A DNA stretch of 32,739 nucleotides from a miscellaneous Crenarchaeota group-1 archaeon SG8-32-3 (GTDB lineage Archaea; Thermoproteota; Bathyarchaeia; Bathyarchaeales; Bathycorpusculaceae). A model generated the notes under the pieces. It saw nothing but the letters and a program-made list of their open reading frames with translations. It had not been told where the DNA came from and made no database searches. The stretch is taken from contig LFWV01000001.1 in assembly GCA_001273335.1 (NCBI GenBank), positions 1-32,739 of the forward strand. Reading direction: 5' to 3'. Shown here in pieces: positions 15,868 through 23,149 of the stretch. The position numbers were made by a program, and so were the translations under genes. Each line of letters starts with the position of its first letter. Positions within the stretch are counted from its first letter, which is position 1.

Positions 15868-16131
15868 GTGCCTATCCTTCGACTGAAAGATATCAGAGGC
15901 ATGTCTGCTGAGGACCGTGATAAGAAGGTCTCTGATCTTCGAGCGGAGTTGGCTAGGCTGAAAACGATGGTCAGGGCTGGCGGTGCCGTTGAGAATCCTG
16001 CTCAGATAAGAGAACTACGTAAAACAATCGCTAAGATTCTTACAGTAGAGAAAGAAGACAAACTGGGGATTAGAAAAAAGGAAGAAAAACCTAAGAGGAA
16101 AAAATTTGGAAAGGAGACAAAAACTAAGTGA
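15868..16131 (+). CDS. rpl29: 50S ribosomal protein uL29
   Basis: An 87-residue uL29, a two-helix protein near the exit tunnel. Core pattern: LRLKDIRGMSAEDRDKKVSDL then LRAELARLKTMVRAGGAVENP and IRELRKTIAKILTV. The last about 20 residues are a Lys-rich tail, longer than in many relatives. The GTG start follows the uS3 stop with no gap. The stop overlaps the next GTG by four bases (GTGA). The translation factor gene often found between uL29 and Rpp29 in archaea is absent. Confidence 0.95.
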   Translation: MPILRLKDIRGMSAEDRDKKVSDLRAELARLKTMVRAGGAVENPAQIRELRKTIAKILTVEKEDKLGIRKKEEKPKRKKFGKETKTK

Positions 16132-16409
16132 AAGTAACCCCAGATATCATACGTCACGAGTTCATAGGAGTCAAAGGAAAAATAGCTGAAAGTCCACATC
16201 AAAGTTATGTTGGAATATGCGGCGAGGTAATTGACGAAACAAAAAACACTTTCACTATTCTGCATAAAGGTAAGGCAAAAAGTGTAGTGAAAAAGTCAGC
16301 GATTTTCGACTTCAAATTTTCCGGCGGAACCATCGTTGAAATCGACGGCAAACTTTTGGTTGGAAGACCTGAAGACCGTCTTAAAAAAACCTTGAAGAGG
16401 TTATGGTAA
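16128..16409 (+). CDS. rnp1: Ribonuclease P protein component 1 (Rpp29/POP4)
   Basis: A 93-residue Rpp29 homologue, the RNase P protein subunit that pairs with Rpp21 and helps tRNA 5'-end processing. It has the Sm-like barrel signature: HEFIGVKGKIAESPHQSYVGICGEV, a T(F)TILHKGKAK strand, and a C-terminal GRPEDRLKKTLKRLW helix. Size and position inside the ribosomal operon between uL29 and uS17 are the archaeal norm. GTG start, with 4-nt overlap to uL29. Confidence 0.95.
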   Translation: MKVTPDIIRHEFIGVKGKIAESPHQSYVGICGEVIDETKNTFTILHKGKAKSVVKKSAIFDFKFSGGTIVEIDGKLLVGRPEDRLKKTLKRLW

Positions 16410-16726
16410 TGTCTCTAACTTTCAAGAAACCCAAAAAATCATGCGACGACAGAAACTGTCCTTTCCATGGAACATTGTCTGTTAGAGGACACGTTTTCGA
16501 AGGTGTCGTCGCCAACGCAAAAATGGATAAAACAGTTGTTGTGGAACGTGAGTACCTTCAATTCTCACCTAAATTCGTGAGATATGAGCGTAGACGCGGT
16601 CACATTCCATCTCATAATCCCCCATGTATTGATGCGAAAGAGGGTGATCGAGTGAGGATTGCGGAGTGCCGTCCCATCAGCAAGACTGTGTCATTTGTTG
16701 TTGTAGAGAAAGTGGAGGCGAAGTGA
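16409..16726 (+). CDS. rps17: 30S ribosomal protein uS17
   Basis: A 105-residue archaeal uS17 that binds 16S rRNA in the small-subunit body. It contains CDDRNCPFHGTLSVRG near the N-terminus, an archaeal/eukaryotic S17 (S11) pattern, followed by the OB-fold segment MDKTVVVEREY and the RYERRRGHIPSHNPPC loop. Two ATGs compete. GAGGT at 16397-16401 is 7 nt from ATG 16409 but only 1 nt from ATG 16403, so 16409 is preferred; it overlaps the rnp1 stop by one base. Confidence 0.96.
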   Translation: MSLTFKKPKKSCDDRNCPFHGTLSVRGHVFEGVVANAKMDKTVVVEREYLQFSPKFVRYERRRGHIPSHNPPCIDAKEGDRVRIAECRPISKTVSFVVVEKVEAK

Positions 16727-16727
16727 C

Positions 16728-17168
16728 ATGGCGGCGAAGGCAAAACAACGTGCGCTTATCGCGAAAGGCATGCTTTCTCACGGACAGAAAGTTACGCGAG
16801 GCCTTCTAGCGGGCTCTAGCCTGAGATGTACTGATAACACTGGCGCACGTGTACTACGCTTAATCCAAGTCATGGGCTATAAAGGTCGATTAAGACGCTA
16901 TCCTTCCGCTACTGTGGGTGACAAAGTTACTGTTTCTGTTAGGCAAGGAGCACCAGATATGCGAAAAAAGATTTTTCAAGCAGTGATTGTTAGACAGAGG
17001 AAGCCTTACAAGCGAATTGACGGCGTCTGGGTTCAGTTTGAAGATAACGCTGCGGTTATAATAACTCCTGATGGTGAAATGAAAGGCTCTGAAATTCGCG
17101 GTCCCGTGGCAAGAGAAGCTGCTGAAAGATGGCCGAGAATAGCAAGTGCCTCAAGCATGATAGTGTAG
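16728..17168 (+). CDS. rpl14: 50S ribosomal protein uL14
   Basis: A 146-residue uL14 at the subunit interface. Recognised from the five-stranded barrel motif RCTDNTGARVLRLIQVMGYKG, then GDKVTVSVRQGAPDMRKK and VIVRQRKPYKRIDG, and the end GPVAREAAERWPRIAS. The N-terminus has about ten more residues than many archaeal forms. It starts one base after the uS17 stop and lies ten bases before uL24. Confidence 0.97.
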   Translation: MAAKAKQRALIAKGMLSHGQKVTRGLLAGSSLRCTDNTGARVLRLIQVMGYKGRLRRYPSATVGDKVTVSVRQGAPDMRKKIFQAVIVRQRKPYKRIDGVWVQFEDNAAVIITPDGEMKGSEIRGPVAREAAERWPRIASASSMIV

Positions 17169-17178
17169 GTGAAATTGT

Positions 17179-17796
17179 GTGCAAACAACAAAAACCGTAA
17201 AAGACCCGCGAAAACAGCGAAAACGTCTCTATAACGCTCCTGCTCATATACGACACAAGTTGATGGCTGCCCCTCTCGCACCTGAACTTATAAGGTCAAA
17301 GGGCGTTAAAACCCTTCCAGTTAAAAAAGGTGACACTGTTCGCGTGGTACGTGGAGACCATCTAGGTTTCGAAGGCAAAATTAGCCGAGTAGACATGAAG
17401 AGATATCGCATATTTCTCGAGGGCTTAACACGCGAGAAAGTTGACGGAACAAACATATTTGTTTCAGTGCATCCTTCGAAGATTATGATAAAAAACTTGA
17501 AGCTAGACGACAAATGGCGAAAAGCAATTGTTGAAAGAAAGAAGGAGCTGGGACTGCCAAAGAAAGTAGCTAAAGTAGCGGAGAGAGTAGCGAAGAAAGC
17601 TAAAGAGGAGAAAGCTGTGGTTCAGGAGAAAACCGTGAAAAAAACGCCTAAGGCCACCGAGAAAAAGGCGCGGAAGAAACCTGTCGCCGTAAAAAAGAAA
17701 AAAGACAAACCAATTAAAAAAGAAAAAAAGCCAAAGACAGTAAAGAAAACGAAAGCCAAGCCCAAAGCGCCTCCAAAAACTAAAGGAGGAACATAG
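17179..17796 (+). CDS. rpl24: 50S ribosomal protein uL24 with long basic C-terminal tail
   Basis: A 205-residue uL24, an early assembly protein of the large subunit. The core spans about 1-118: RKRLYNAPAHIRHKLMAAPL, then a KOW motif (VKKGDTVRVVRGDHLGFEGKI) at about 48-68 and NIFVSVHPSKIMI. From about 120 onward the sequence is a Lys/Ala/Pro/Thr-rich tail of some 85 residues, longer than the usual archaeal protein (about 120-140). GTG start with GGTGA a few bases upstream. Confidence 0.95.
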   Translation: MQTTKTVKDPRKQRKRLYNAPAHIRHKLMAAPLAPELIRSKGVKTLPVKKGDTVRVVRGDHLGFEGKISRVDMKRYRIFLEGLTREKVDGTNIFVSVHPSKIMIKNLKLDDKWRKAIVERKKELGLPKKVAKVAERVAKKAKEEKAVVQEKTVKKTPKATEKKARKKPVAVKKKKDKPIKKEKKPKTVKKTKAKPKAPPKTKGGT

Positions 17797-17798
17797 AT

Positions 17799-18563
17799 TT
17801 GGGTAAAAAAGGAAAAGTAGGGAGATTGAAACGGAACCCCGCTCCGAGGTTCTGGCCAATTCACAGAAAAGAAGCCGTTTGGATAGTTCGACCTTCATCT
17901 GGGCCTCATTCTCTTGAGAAGTGTTTACCTCTTTCAATTGTTCTCCGTGATATTCTCAAATTGGCTGAGACTAGAAAAGAAGCCAAAAAAATAATCGCGC
18001 AGGGTAAAGTCTGCGTTGACAGAAAAGTCCGGATTAAAGACGATTTTCCAGTGGGCTTGATGGATGTTATTTCAATGCCTGACCTGAACAAGTTCTACAG
18101 GGTGCTGCCTTCGCATAAAGGCTTATTTCTTAATCCTATTAGCAAAGAAGAAGCAAGTTTCAAACTCTTACGGATCGAAGATAAAAACCTAGTCAAGAAT
18201 GAACACTCGCAGATTGCTCTTCACGACGGAACAAACATGCTCGTAAAAGCAGAGGACCCTGAAAACGCGGAAGTTGTTTACGAAACTTTCGCCACCTTAA
18301 AAGTGGGGCTTCCAGAAAAGCAAGTTCTCGTCCAACTCAAAACCAAAAAAGGCAACAAAGCCATCATCACAGGCGGAAAGAATATCGGTAAAACGGGCAA
18401 AATTGTTGAGATAGAAAAAACCGTAGCGAAGAAACGTAGAAACGCCCTTGTAGTAGTCGAGGACGAGGAGGGCGGTCGTTATCAAACAATTTTAGACTTC
18501 GTCTTTTCAATAGGCGGCGACAAATCCCTCATATCTTTACCGGAGGTTAATTCCGTTGTCTGA
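17799..18563 (+). CDS. rps4e: 30S ribosomal protein eS4
   Basis: A 254-residue eS4, found only in archaea and eukaryotes. Marks: GRLKRNPAPRFWPIHRKEAVWIVRPSSGPH at the N-terminus, an S4-type RNA-binding segment (LPLSIVLRDILKLAETRKEAKKII, about 45-67), a central beta region and a C-terminal KOW-like part (GGKNIGKTGKIVEIE). The start is TTG 17799, supported by a strong AAAGGAGGA at 17782-17790, 8 nt upstream. The last codons overlap the uL5 start by eight bases. Confidence 0.96.
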   Translation: MGKKGKVGRLKRNPAPRFWPIHRKEAVWIVRPSSGPHSLEKCLPLSIVLRDILKLAETRKEAKKIIAQGKVCVDRKVRIKDDFPVGLMDVISMPDLNKFYRVLPSHKGLFLNPISKEEASFKLLRIEDKNLVKNEHSQIALHDGTNMLVKAEDPENAEVVYETFATLKVGLPEKQVLVQLKTKKGNKAIITGGKNIGKTGKIVEIEKTVAKKRRNALVVVEDEEGGRYQTILDFVFSIGGDKSLISLPEVNSVV

Positions 18564-19095
18564 AGATGATATGTTTAAGCAGTGGGAAGGGCAACCAATG
18601 CTCAAACCCAGGATTGACAAAGTTGTAGTGAACCTTAACATTGGAAAATCAGGCGAACCGCTGGAGAAAGCTTCTAAGGTGTTGAAGGAATTGACGGGTC
18701 AGAAACCTGTTAAAAGGCAAGCCAAGAAAACAATAAGAGACTTCGGATTAAGGAAAGGGGAGTCAATTGCATGCGTCGTGACGCTGAGAAAAGAGTCTGC
18801 AATTGATTTCCTGAAGAAAGTTCTGCCTGTTATTGACAACAAAATTTCCCGCTCGTCTTTTGATAGACAAGGCAACTTTGCTTTTGGCATAAAGGAACAT
18901 ATTGAAATCGCGGGTGTCAAGTATGAACCAGATGTGGGCATCTTCGGCATGGATGTTTGTGTCTCAGTGAATCGACCAGGGCATAGAGTGAAGACTAGAA
19001 GAAGACAGAAAAAGCGCATAGGTTCCAAGCACTTGTTATCGCCTGAAGAGTCGATTATTTTCGTAAAGCAAGCTTTGGGAGTTGAAATCGTTTAG
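18556..19095 (+). CDS. rpl5: 50S ribosomal protein uL5
   Basis: A 179-residue uL5 that contacts 5S rRNA and the central protuberance. Core motifs are KPRIDKVVVNLNIGKSGE, LTGQKPVKRQAKKTIRDFGLRKGE and the GVDVxV-type strand (GIFGMDVCVSVNRPGHRVKTRRR). The TTG at 18556 is supported by GGAGGT at 18542-18547, 8 nt upstream, although an internal ATG exists five codons later. The gene overlaps eS4 by eight bases. Confidence 0.97.
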   Translation: MSEDDMFKQWEGQPMLKPRIDKVVVNLNIGKSGEPLEKASKVLKELTGQKPVKRQAKKTIRDFGLRKGESIACVVTLRKESAIDFLKKVLPVIDNKISRSSFDRQGNFAFGIKEHIEIAGVKYEPDVGIFGMDVCVSVNRPGHRVKTRRRQKKRIGSKHLLSPEESIIFVKQALGVEIV

Positions 19096-19110
19096 ACTGA
19101 GCGTGAATGT

Positions 19111-19275
19111 ATGGGAAAACAGCAAATGAAGAAAGAACGGAAATATGGCAAAGGAGCAAGACCTTGCGTTAGATGCGGTTCTTACGGTCCCGTTATCAGA
19201 CGTTACAATTTATATTTATGCAGGCACTGTTTTAGGGAGGCAGCGCCCAAGCTTGGGTTTAAAAAATATGAGTAG
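19111..19275 (+). CDS. rps14: 30S ribosomal protein uS14, zinc-binding type
   Basis: A 54-residue uS14 of the small-subunit head, easy to miss because of its size. The frame reads MGKQQMKKERKYGKGARPC and continues with a zinc ribbon formed by C19-x-x-C22 and C37-x-x-C40 (VRCGSYG... LCRHCFRE), ending APKLGFKKYE before TAG at 19273. This is the expected archaeal form and position between uL5 and uS8. The gap to uL5 is 15 nt and to uS8 12 nt. Confidence 0.96.
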   Translation: MGKQQMKKERKYGKGARPCVRCGSYGPVIRRYNLYLCRHCFREAAPKLGFKKYE

Positions 19276-19287
19276 CGAGGTAGCAAG

Positions 19288-19671
19288 ATGGATACATTAA
19301 CAAATGGCTTGATAACGGTCATAAACAATGAGATGCGCAATAAACGCGAGTGCATAATTAGCCCTGCCTCCAAGATTTTAGGTCGCGTATTAAGGATAAT
19401 GCAGCTTAATGGTTACATCGGAGAATTCGAGTTCATTGATGACGGTCGCTCAGGCAAGTTCAAAGTGCAGCTTTTGGGCAGAATAAACAAGTGTGGTGCT
19501 ATTAAGCCGAGGTTCTCCGTTAAAGTTGGTGAGTTCGAGGATTGGGAGCGGAAATTTTTGCCTTCAAGAGATGTTGGTATAATGGTTGTCTCAACTTCTA
19601 AAGGTGTTATAGCCCACCGCGAAGCTGAAGAAAAGAACATGGGAGGAAGGTTGTTAGCTTTCGTTTACTAG
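19288..19671 (+). CDS. rps8: 30S ribosomal protein uS8
   Basis: A 127-residue archaeal uS8 that binds the central domain of 16S rRNA. It starts with the helix of the family (DTLTNGLITVINNEMRNK), has ASKILGRVLRIMQLNGYIGEFE and the C-terminal IMVVSTSKGVIAHREAEEKNMGG, where STSKG is the signature. ATG start with GAGGT upstream. It is followed by uL6 after 15 nt. Confidence 0.97.
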   Translation: MDTLTNGLITVINNEMRNKRECIISPASKILGRVLRIMQLNGYIGEFEFIDDGRSGKFKVQLLGRINKCGAIKPRFSVKVGEFEDWERKFLPSRDVGIMVVSTSKGVIAHREAEEKNMGGRLLAFVY

Positions 19672-19686
19672 TGAGAGGTGTTTTTG

Positions 19687-20235
19687 ATGAGGCTGCCAGA
19701 AATTTCGAAGACAATTCAAGTTCCAGATGGTGTAGAAGTAAACGTGGAAAAACGAAGAGTCACAGTTAAGGGTGTGAAGGGAACTCTAACACGCGACTTT
19801 TCTTACGTTCCAGTATCACTTGAAGCTGGCGGTGACAAGACAGTTCGTATCTGGGCTGAGTGGCCTCGCAAGAAGGAAGCTTCTCTTGTTGGCACTGTAA
19901 ACTCTCATATTCAAAACATGATTACTGGAGTTGAGAAGGGCTTTTTATACAAGCTCAAGATTGTTTTCTCTCATTTCCCGATTTCAGTTAAGGTTCAGGA
20001 TAAAATAGTTTTGATTGAAAACTTCACTGGCGAGAGACGGTCACGGAAAGCCAAGATAGTCGGCGATGTTAAGGTCAAAGTCGAAAGCGAAGACATAACT
20101 GTTGAAGGCATAAACTTGGAGGACGTAAGCCAAACCGCCGCAAACATTGAACAAGCTACGAAAGTGAAGAAGAAGGACCCACGCGTTTTCTTGGATGGTA
20201 TATACGTGTATGAACGAAAGGAAGGAATCGAGTGA
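19687..20235 (+). CDS. rpl6: 50S ribosomal protein uL6
   Basis: A 182-residue uL6 near the sarcin-ricin loop. It has two repeated alpha/beta domains; landmarks are IQVPDGVEVNVEKRRVTVKGVKGTLTRDF, SHIQNMITGVEKGFLYKLKIVFSHFP and FLDGIYVYERKE at the end. The frame is open from GTG 19678, but that GTG is itself part of the AGGTG ribosome-binding site (19676-19680), 6 nt before ATG 19687, so the ATG is the start. The stop overlaps the eL32 ATG by one base. Confidence 0.97.
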   Translation: MRLPEISKTIQVPDGVEVNVEKRRVTVKGVKGTLTRDFSYVPVSLEAGGDKTVRIWAEWPRKKEASLVGTVNSHIQNMITGVEKGFLYKLKIVFSHFPISVKVQDKIVLIENFTGERRSRKAKIVGDVKVKVESEDITVEGINLEDVSQTAANIEQATKVKKKDPRVFLDGIYVYERKEGIE

Positions 20236-20879
20236 TGGCTGAAAAAAAGGCATCTCTACACCAGAAGGAACTGAAAACTAGGAAACGCGTCAAGAAGAAC
20301 AAACCAGACTTTCTCAGGTCAGAAAGCTGGCGATACGTGAAGTTGAAGGAAAGTTGGCGTAAACCCCGCGGCTTAGACCACAAGATGCGGCGGAAGATCA
20401 AGGGATGGCCGCCAACAGTCAGCGTTGGCTATAAGGGACCAAAAGATGCCAGAGGACTTCACCCCTCTGGATACAGGGAAGTTTTAGTTCATAACACTAA
20501 GGAAATCTCTAAAGTTGATCCGAAATCTGAAGCTGCCCGAATAGCTCACACGGTTGGTAAGAAAAAACGGGTTCAGATTATCGCTGAAGCTAAGAAGCGT
20601 GAAATCTTCATTTTGAACTTTGCCTCAGTCGAAGAACTAGTCGAAACAGAAGAAGCGGAACCAGAAGAAGTAGAGGAAGCTGAGGAAGAAACAGAAAAAT
20701 CGGAAAAACCAACCAAGGCAGAGAATAAATCTGTGGAAAAAGAGGAGAAACCGAAACACAGGTCTATTCGTCGAAAGAAGCCCTCTCAGACGGAACAAAA
20801 ATCACCGGTTAAAAAAGCTGAGAAGCTGAAAGTAACCCGCAAGAAAGCTAAGTCTGAGAAAGGAGCTGAGAGACAATGA
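20235..20879 (+). CDS. rpl32e: 50S ribosomal protein eL32 with charged C-terminal tail
   Basis: A 214-residue eL32, an archaeal/eukaryotic large-subunit protein. The core covers about residues 20-135: FLRSESWRYVKLKESWRKPRG, MRRKIKGWPPTVSVGYKGPKDARGLHPSG, then VQIIAEAKKREIFILN. From about 140 the protein turns into an alternating Glu-rich then Lys-rich tail of about 75 residues, unlike most archaeal eL32 proteins (about 130 residues). ATG 20235 is used; the GTG one codon before overlaps the uL6 stop. A 4-nt overlap (ATGA) leads into eL19. Confidence 0.95.
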   Translation: MAEKKASLHQKELKTRKRVKKNKPDFLRSESWRYVKLKESWRKPRGLDHKMRRKIKGWPPTVSVGYKGPKDARGLHPSGYREVLVHNTKEISKVDPKSEAARIAHTVGKKKRVQIIAEAKKREIFILNFASVEELVETEEAEPEEVEEAEEETEKSEKPTKAENKSVEKEEKPKHRSIRRKKPSQTEQKSPVKKAEKLKVTRKKAKSEKGAERQ

Positions 20880-21331
20880 CCAATCTGAGTAGTCAAAGGC
20901 GTTTGGCAGCACAAATATTGAAAGTGGGCCAAAATAGGGTGTGGATTGACCCTGAACGAATGGATGATGTTGAAGGGGCTATAACTCGGGAAGAAGTTAA
21001 GAAGTTGATTCATGAAAAAATCATTGTATCCTTGCCTGAGAAGGGCGTAAGCAGGTCTCGTGCAAAGGCGGTTCGGGAAAAGAAGCGAGCGGGTCGACGT
21101 AAAGGCGCGGGTAGTCGAACTGGATCTGGCCACGCGAAGATTTCCAAGAAAGAGATGTGGATGAGTAAGATTCGTTGCTTGAGGAAAAGGCTTCGCGAGT
21201 TGAAGGCAAGCAGAGTTATTACGGAACATACTTACAGAAAATTGTATAGTATAGCTGGCAGTGGAAAATTTGAGTCTGTTGCAGAGTTGGAGCGTTACTT
21301 GAAAGCTCACGACCTCTGGAGGAAACGTTGA
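20876..21331 (+). CDS. rpl19e: 50S ribosomal protein eL19
   Basis: A 151-residue eL19, a long helical large-subunit protein shared by archaea and eukaryotes. Recognised from LSSQRRLAAQILKVGQNRVWIDPERMDDVEGAITREEVKKLI, the very basic helix SRSRAKAVREKKRAGRRKGAGSR and WMSKIRCLRKRLRELKASRVI. Length is normal. It overlaps eL32 by four bases and uL18 by one. Confidence 0.97.
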   Translation: MTNLSSQRRLAAQILKVGQNRVWIDPERMDDVEGAITREEVKKLIHEKIIVSLPEKGVSRSRAKAVREKKRAGRRKGAGSRTGSGHAKISKKEMWMSKIRCLRKRLRELKASRVITEHTYRKLYSIAGSGKFESVAELERYLKAHDLWRKR

Positions 21332-21948
21332 TGGCACGAGGTTCTAGTTATCGGGTTCCGCTTAGGCGGAGAAGAGAAGGAAAAACTGATTATCAAGCGC
21401 GGAAAGCGTTGGTGCTTTCTGGAAAACCGCGACTTGTCGTGCGCAACACGGTTAAGAACGTTATTGCCCAAATGGTTGTTGCAAAGCCGTACGGTGACGA
21501 GGTCTTGGTTACTGCACATAGCAGAGAATTAAAGAAGCAGAGGTGGAAAGCGCCTACGGGAAATATTCCCGCAGCCTACCTTACGGGTTTGTTGTGCGGG
21601 TTAAAGGCACAAACTAAAGGTGTTGAAGAGGCTATTTTGGACATAGGTTTAATTGCGCCCACGAAAGGCGCCAAGATTTTCGCCACGTTAAGCGGTGTTT
21701 TGGATGCTGGTGTCGATGTTCCTCATAGTGAAGAGAAAATGGTTAAGGAACGCATAGAGGGAAAGCACATCGCCGAGTACGGGAAAAGTTTGGAAGGTGA
21801 CTCTAAAGTTTACTCCGCCAAGTTCGCGAAGTACGTGGCGCAGAAATTTTCTCCTACAGAGCTTCCTGAGCATTTCTCGAAGGTTAAAGCTGACATCATT
21901 AAATCATTTGAAAAGAAAAGTGAAAAGAAGAGTGGAAAGAAAGCATGA
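21331..21948 (+). CDS. rpl18: 50S ribosomal protein uL18
   Basis: A 205-residue uL18, the 5S rRNA-binding protein. It begins MARGSSYRVPLRRRREGKTDY, matching archaeal L18/eukaryotic L5, and contains QMVVAKPYGDEVLVTAHSREL, GAKIFATLSGVLDAGVDVPHSE and a Lys/Ser-rich end. ATG 21331 follows a GGAGG about 8 nt upstream and overlaps the eL19 stop; the TTG one codon earlier is less likely. Overlap of four bases (ATGA) with uS5. Confidence 0.97.
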   Translation: MARGSSYRVPLRRRREGKTDYQARKALVLSGKPRLVVRNTVKNVIAQMVVAKPYGDEVLVTAHSRELKKQRWKAPTGNIPAAYLTGLLCGLKAQTKGVEEAILDIGLIAPTKGAKIFATLSGVLDAGVDVPHSEEKMVKERIEGKHIAEYGKSLEGDSKVYSAKFAKYVAQKFSPTELPEHFSKVKADIIKSFEKKSEKKSGKKA

Positions 21949-22586
21949 GTCGTAGGGATAGAGGGGAAGACCGTTTAGAGGAATGGGTGCCAAAAACACG
22001 TTTAGGCAAAATGATTCAGGAAGGCAAGATAACTTCTATCGACGAGGTTTTCCTGAGTGGTTTAAAGATATCTGAATCTCAAATTGTTGATGCTCTGATA
22101 CCTGACCTGCAAGAGGAGGTAATTAACGTTAATTTGGTTCAGAAGCAGACTGACGCGGGTGAAAAGTCACGTTTCAAGGCTATTGTGGCTGTGGGCAACA
22201 GGGACGGCTACATAGGTTTAGGCGCTGGTAAAGCTAATCAGGTGCGAACCGCTATAGAGAAGGCTGCTGCTGCCGCTAGGTTGAACATTGTTCCTGTTAA
22301 GCGTGGCTGTGGAAGCTGGGAGTGCGGTTGCGGCAAGCCTCATTCGGTGCCCTTCCAGGTTGAGGGCAAATGCGGTGGTGTGCGCGTGGTTATTGTTCCT
22401 GGACCGAGAGGTTTAGGGCTTGTGGCAAGTGAAGTTGCAAAGGTGATTTTTGGGTTGGCTGGTGTGAAGGATCTTTGGATTAGAAGTCGCGGTTCCACGA
22501 GGACTGTACCGTCTTACGCTTACGCGATTTTTGATGGGTTAAAGAAGACTTATGGACTTGTTACCCAGGCGGATTGGGTGAGGTAA
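21945..22586 (+). CDS. rps5: 30S ribosomal protein uS5
   Basis: A 213-residue uS5 at the mRNA entry and decoding-fidelity region. The archaeal/eukaryotic features are EEWVPKTRLGKMIQEGKI, the double-stranded RNA-binding domain with RFKAIVAVGNRDGYIGLGAGK, and GCGSWECGCGKPHSVPF, a Cys-rich insertion normal for archaeal uS5. It ends 1 base before the uL30 TTG with no spare sequence. Confidence 0.97.
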   Translation: MSRRDRGEDRLEEWVPKTRLGKMIQEGKITSIDEVFLSGLKISESQIVDALIPDLQEEVINVNLVQKQTDAGEKSRFKAIVAVGNRDGYIGLGAGKANQVRTAIEKAAAAARLNIVPVKRGCGSWECGCGKPHSVPFQVEGKCGGVRVVIVPGPRGLGLVASEVAKVIFGLAGVKDLWIRSRGSTRTVPSYAYAIFDGLKKTYGLVTQADWVR

Positions 22587-23075
22587 TTGACTAAGAAAGC
22601 TGCTGAACGGAAATGTTTTGCTGTAATAAAAGTTCGAGGAACAATCAGGGCTCAGCGTGAAGCCAGAGAAACCCTTGAGTTACTCCGTTTATCCCGAACT
22701 AACCATGCTGTGCTTATTGATAACCGCCCTTCGTACATGGGTATGCTGTACCGCGTGCAAAACTACGTTACTTGGGGAGAAGCATCAAAAGAGGCAATCG
22801 CGTTTATGCTGAAAAAGCGCGGAAGGCTAGCCGGCGGCAAGAAGTTGACGGACGAGGCGGTGGAGAAGTTGGGTTACAAGTCGATAGACGCGCTCGCTGG
22901 CGCCATCGAAAGTTGCAAGGTGGAGTTCCAGAAGCTGCCAAACGTGCAGCCAGTGTTCAAACTGCATCCCCCAAAGAAGGGTTTTAAAGGAAAAACCAAG
23001 AAAAGCTTCAGTGCAGGCGGCGAGGCAGGCTACCGAGGCGAAGCTATTAACGCCCTCATGAAACGCATGGCTTAG
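22587..23075 (+). CDS. rpl30: 50S ribosomal protein uL30, last gene of the cluster
   Basis: A 162-residue archaeal uL30 (related to eukaryotic L7). Landmarks: CFAVIKVRGTIRAQREARETLELLRLSRTNHAVLID, MGMLYRVQNYVTWGE, and the extra C-terminal region KLHPPKKGFKGKTKKSFSAGGEAGYRG. TTG start directly after the uS5 stop with GGTGAGGT upstream. In most archaea uL15 and SecY follow; here the next gene is on the other strand, so the operon ends at uL30. A T-rich stretch behind it (about 23131-23162) probably ends transcription. Confidence 0.96.
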   Translation: MTKKAAERKCFAVIKVRGTIRAQREARETLELLRLSRTNHAVLIDNRPSYMGMLYRVQNYVTWGEASKEAIAFMLKKRGRLAGGKKLTDEAVEKLGYKSIDALAGAIESCKVEFQKLPNVQPVFKLHPPKKGFKGKTKKSFSAGGEAGYRGEAINALMKRMA

Positions 23076-23149
23076 TTTTAAGGATTTCCATGAAGTACTG
23101 CGTTTGGAAAGGGTCTAAATTACGCGCGCTATATTTTGCTTAAGATGAG

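Noticed and set aside
15540..15902. Long open frames on the minus strand opposite the uS3 tail, rich in Ser, Leu or Phe
   Set aside because: They are shadows of the Glu-rich low-complexity tail: GAA/GAG repeats read as TTC/CTC or shifted codons on the other strand.
17503..17937. Phe/Leu-rich frame opposite the uL24 tail that could look like a membrane protein
   Set aside because: It is the complement of Lys codons in uL24 and has no start signals or family match.
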